From positions 1 to 6,513 of the forward strand of contig JAENXM010000096.1 in NCBI GenBank assembly GCA_016649525.1: 6,513 nt of DNA, written 5' to 3'. A model generated the notes under the pieces. It saw only the letters and a list, made by a program, of their open reading frames with translations, was not told the origin of the DNA and made no database searches. This document shows, in pieces, positions 4,789-6,513 of the stretch. Source of the DNA: Actinomycetota bacterium. GTDB taxonomy: Bacteria; Actinomycetota; Geothermincolia; Fen-727; Anoxymicrobiaceae. A program made the translations under genes and the position numbers. Each line of letters starts with the position of its first letter. Positions within the stretch are counted from its first letter, which is position 1.

Positions 4789-4831
4789 GTTGCCGCATTG
4801 AGGTCCGAAGAGCGCCGGGATCGCTCCCCCT
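4789..4831 (+). repeat. 43-bp direct repeat, right copy
   Basis: This is the second copy of the element at 4016-4058, differing at two positions. It begins about 10 nt past the recombinase remnant. The 4707-5072 stretch otherwise holds that remnant, the weak 54-codon ORF and an 18-bp palindrome. Confidence 0.75.
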
Positions 4832-4880
4832 GGATGAATTAATCAGCAGACGCTCTTAACTCAATATTTCCATAATATAT

Positions 4881-5045
4881 ATGCAACAAGTCCAAGCGGA
4901 TATCAGCGATATTGAAAAAGCCGGTGAAGAGGCACGTGGCGATATTGAGAAGATTAAAGACTTGAAGGGCTATTTCGCGCGTGTGAGTGGACCAACGTTG
5001 GTCCATGCTGTGGTGCTACATTGGTGCGACTATTTCATGTATTGA
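4881..5045 (+). CDS. Weak 54-codon ORF with a charged helical N-terminal part
   Basis: I do not recognise this protein. It reads MQQVQADISDIEKAGEEARG, then DIEKIKDLKGYFARV and a hydrophobic tail ending WCDYFMY. DIEK recurs 11 residues apart, encoded by two copies of GCGATATTGA 33 nt apart, which suggests a coiled-coil-like helix. No ribosome site precedes the ATG, and the frame runs through the perfect palindrome at 4988-5005. It may be a small gene, a fragment of a lost one, or chance. Confidence 0.3.
   Translation: MQQVQADISDIEKAGEEARGDIEKIKDLKGYFARVSGPTLVHAVVLHWCDYFMY
4988..5005. promoter_or_regulatory. Perfect 18-bp palindrome
   Basis: TGGACCAACGTTGGTCCA reads identically on both strands with no spacer. 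It is much longer than expected by chance in a window this size. It could be the site of a dimeric DNA-binding protein or recombinase. As RNA it would need a tight loop, and no U-run follows on either strand, so a terminator is unlikely. It lies 68 nt past the stop of gene B. Confidence 0.5.
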
Positions 5046-5072
5046 GAATGAGGTGGCTTAAAGCCGGATCAC

Positions 5073-6158
5073 TCAATCGATGGCGCTGATCTTGTATCTC
5101 CCTTGGTGCAGTTCCCTTACTTCCCACTCTGTCCGAGACCGGCGGCCCGTGGCTTTCTCAAAACCCGCGGCGAGTTTCGCCGCGTAGAGCACCTGGTTAT
5201 ACGCCGGTTTGATCTCCACGGTGATGGAATCGTGGCTTCTGTCGAACCTCTCCGGATAACCTAGGCCGCGGAGTCCCATATTCTGGAGGTAATGGTCCCA
5301 GAACACCTCAACGTTTTTGATCTCTTGGTCCTTTAGTACCCGTCGGGAGTAATCCTTCTGTGCCTCGTAGAGGATACCCCAGACCTCACCCCCAAGCTCT
5401 TTTTCGAGCTCCCTCATGATCGAGTTTATGGACTCCACCGCTATAATCTCTTCACGCTCCCCGCTGAGACGGTTTCTGATTATCCCTCGCTTAACGTCCC
5501 ATTCGAGGGCTCTCGCTATCATCATGGGTACCCCGCACTCGGGGCAGCGCTCGTATGAGAGGGATCCCTCCCCCGGCGTGGCCTCCTCAAGGTACAGGCG
5601 CTCCTCCAGCTCCTCCTTTCTTTTCGCGTGGCTCAATTTCATGATCAGGTCACCCCCTTCGACGCAGTACTCAGCGTCAGAACCCGGCATGTCCTCGGTC
5701 GATTCATAGATACCAAGGCAATTCCCCACGACGATAGGATTGATCCATGGGTCCGTCATCCTTAGTACTATGTACTCGCCCGCGCGGTAATCATCTACGC
5801 TAGGGCTGCCTGCGCCGAGGAATGCGAGATCTGTCCTCAAGGACCTTATTATTAGGCTTATGAGCCACTTCGGACGGATGAGGCGGTTGGCCGGAATCCG
5901 CTTGAGGTTGATGTGGTATATAGCCCTGATCATCTCGTGGATCCCTTTTCCGATGTTCTTCTGGGCTTCAAGAACGATACGGTCGAGGGGTATCCCGAGC
6001 GCGCTGGAAAGCTCCTCGTAGATACTGTCCCACTCGGCTACCTCGAGGAATATGAACGCTATTTTAGGCCTTAAGGCGCCCGCCAGAGTGCCATCACTGT
6101 GCCACTCGCAGAAGCGGCCGATCCTCCAAGGGAAACCGCACCGACTGCACTTCCTCAT
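5073..6158 (-). CDS. Gene B: unknown two-repeat protein with a CxxC knuckle in each half, paralogue of gene A
   Basis: The 361-residue soluble protein shares the plan of gene A. Half 1 opens with CSRCGFP (Cys4, Cys7), then W-x3-GTL, helices and LEAQKN near 63-68. Half 2 opens with CPECGVP (Cys205, Cys208), then W-x4-GIIRNRLSGER and YEAQKD near 264-269. The halves end in matching segments with GxG, a strand, G-x2-E and a closing strand (about 114-177 and 298-358). The second CxxC falls at the same residue numbers as in A, though overall identity looks low, so the duplication inside the gene is older than the split of A and B. Function is unknown; a zinc-knuckle sensor or regulator is only a guess. 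The ATG at 6158 follows GGAGGGA with 4 nt spacing, so the start is firm. It is transcribed away from the transposase remnant at the right edge. Confidence 0.82.
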   Translation of the reverse strand: MRKCSRCGFPWRIGRFCEWHSDGTLAGALRPKIAFIFLEVAEWDSIYEELSSALGIPLDRIVLEAQKNIGKGIHEMIRAIYHINLKRIPANRLIRPKWLISLIIRSLRTDLAFLGAGSPSVDDYRAGEYIVLRMTDPWINPIVVGNCLGIYESTEDMPGSDAEYCVEGGDLIMKLSHAKRKEELEERLYLEEATPGEGSLSYERCPECGVPMMIARALEWDVKRGIIRNRLSGEREEIIAVESINSIMRELEKELGGEVWGILYEAQKDYSRRVLKDQEIKNVEVFWDHYLQNMGLRGLGYPERFDRSHDSITVEIKPAYNQVLYAAKLAAGFEKATGRRSRTEWEVRELHQGRYKISAID

Positions 6159-6195
6159 GGACTCCCTCCGCGTGCTTCAAAGGGGTTCGCTGTAA

Positions 6196-6224
6196 TGTTT
6201 AATTCTTCCACGGCCATAAGTCAA
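6196..6224 (-). promoter_or_regulatory. Weak candidate promoter of gene B
   Basis: On the minus strand TTGACT (6224-6219, 5 of 6) is followed after 17 nt by TAAACA (6201-6196, 3 of 6). It is the best pair in the 65 nt before gene B. The -35 lies at the boundary of the transposase remnant. Confidence 0.3.
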
Positions 6225-6502
6225 TGTTCATGGGCCATGACCGCCTCTGCCTCACAATTAGCAGGCGGGTCCGGACCGCGCTTTCGGGGAGCCTGGGTCG
6301 TCGCCCCCACCCTACGGCTCCGGGCGCGAAGGCTTCACTGTGGTCTTTTAGGAGCATCCAGGTCAGGCTGATCAAGATAGGGGCTAAGGTCATCAGTCAT
6401 GCCAGGATGACGATCTTCCAGATGGCAGAGGTTGCCGTTCCCGGTGAATTGTTCGATGACCTTCTCGGTCGTATCCGTTACCTTGCAACCGTTCCGACCT
6501 GA
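6224..6502 (+). pseudogene. C-terminal remnant of an IS1380-like transposase
   Basis: The last 60 codons read SFRSIQVRLIKIGAKVISHA, then RMTIFQMAEVAVPGELFDDL and LGRIRYL, which matches from memory the C-terminal end of IS1380-family transposases (LIKIGAKVVxHAR, FQxAEVAVP, LFxxIL). A full transposase has over 400 residues and a DDE catalytic core; none of that is present. The frame is closed by a stop at 6200-6202, and the first 30 or so codons are not clearly transposase. The stop at 6500-6502 is probably the natural one, with the element end just beyond. The exact left boundary is unclear. Confidence 0.55.
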
Positions 6503-6513
6503 CCGTGTGGGAG

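Larger units (their letters stand above)
4016..4831. mobile_element. Putative small island bracketed by 43-bp repeats (toxin-antitoxin plus recombinase stub)
   Basis: The order is repeat, antitoxin, toxin, C-terminal end of a tyrosine recombinase on the opposite strand, repeat. Integrative elements often have the integrase gene next to one attachment site with the same sequence at both ends, and this arrangement would fit a shrunken remnant of one. The spacing between repeat starts is 773 bp. Against this, the recombinase is only about 20 codons, and the repeat could be an unrelated dispersed element. This is inference from layout. Confidence 0.35.

Overview
This window is bacterial DNA of moderately high GC. 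It has strong GGAGG-type ribosome sites, sigma70-like promoters, and frequent AGG (Arg) and ATA (Ile) codons beside GTG and TTG starts. A secreted L,D-transpeptidase, a nitroreductase translationally coupled to an archaeal-looking thymidylate synthase, and a DUF6506-like protein together suggest an anaerobic, possibly thermophilic lineage, such as a deep-branching Actinomycetota or Bacillota. That placement is a guess from gene style; there is no rRNA or other marker gene.

Layout. At the left edge, on the minus strand, is the N-terminal part of a secreted FnIII plus YkuD L,D-transpeptidase, with its own promoter and a large hairpin at the predicted 5' end of its mRNA. The spacer above it holds three tandem GC-rich hairpins, the last covering the stop codon of gene A (789-1895, minus). 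Gene A is an unrecognised protein made of two related halves, each opening with a CxxC knuckle. Divergent from A is a plus-strand pair: a nitroreductase (2055-2579) and, one base later, a ThyA-type thymidylate synthase (2581-3267). A DUF6506-like gene (3486-3794, minus) follows.

The segment 4016-4831 looks like a small accessory island. It holds a Phd/YefM antitoxin and RelE/ParE toxin pair with an AT-rich promoter and operator, then the last codons of a tyrosine recombinase on the minus strand. It is bracketed by two direct copies (41 of 43 bases identical) of a 43-bp sequence. Beyond it lie a weak 54-codon ORF and a perfect 18-bp palindrome. Next comes gene B (5073-6158, minus), a diverged paralogue of A with the same two-half, two-CxxC plan. 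The right edge carries the C-terminal remnant of an IS1380-like transposase.

How the parts relate. The nitroreductase and ThyA pair very probably form one transcription unit and may share folate or nucleotide redox chemistry. A and B are the same unknown family in the same orientation, about 3.2 kb apart, around these other genes. The toxin-antitoxin block, recombinase stub, transposase stub and repeats suggest a site that has repeatedly taken up and lost mobile DNA. The best candidates for undescribed biology are the A/B family and the repeat-bracketed toxin-antitoxin island.
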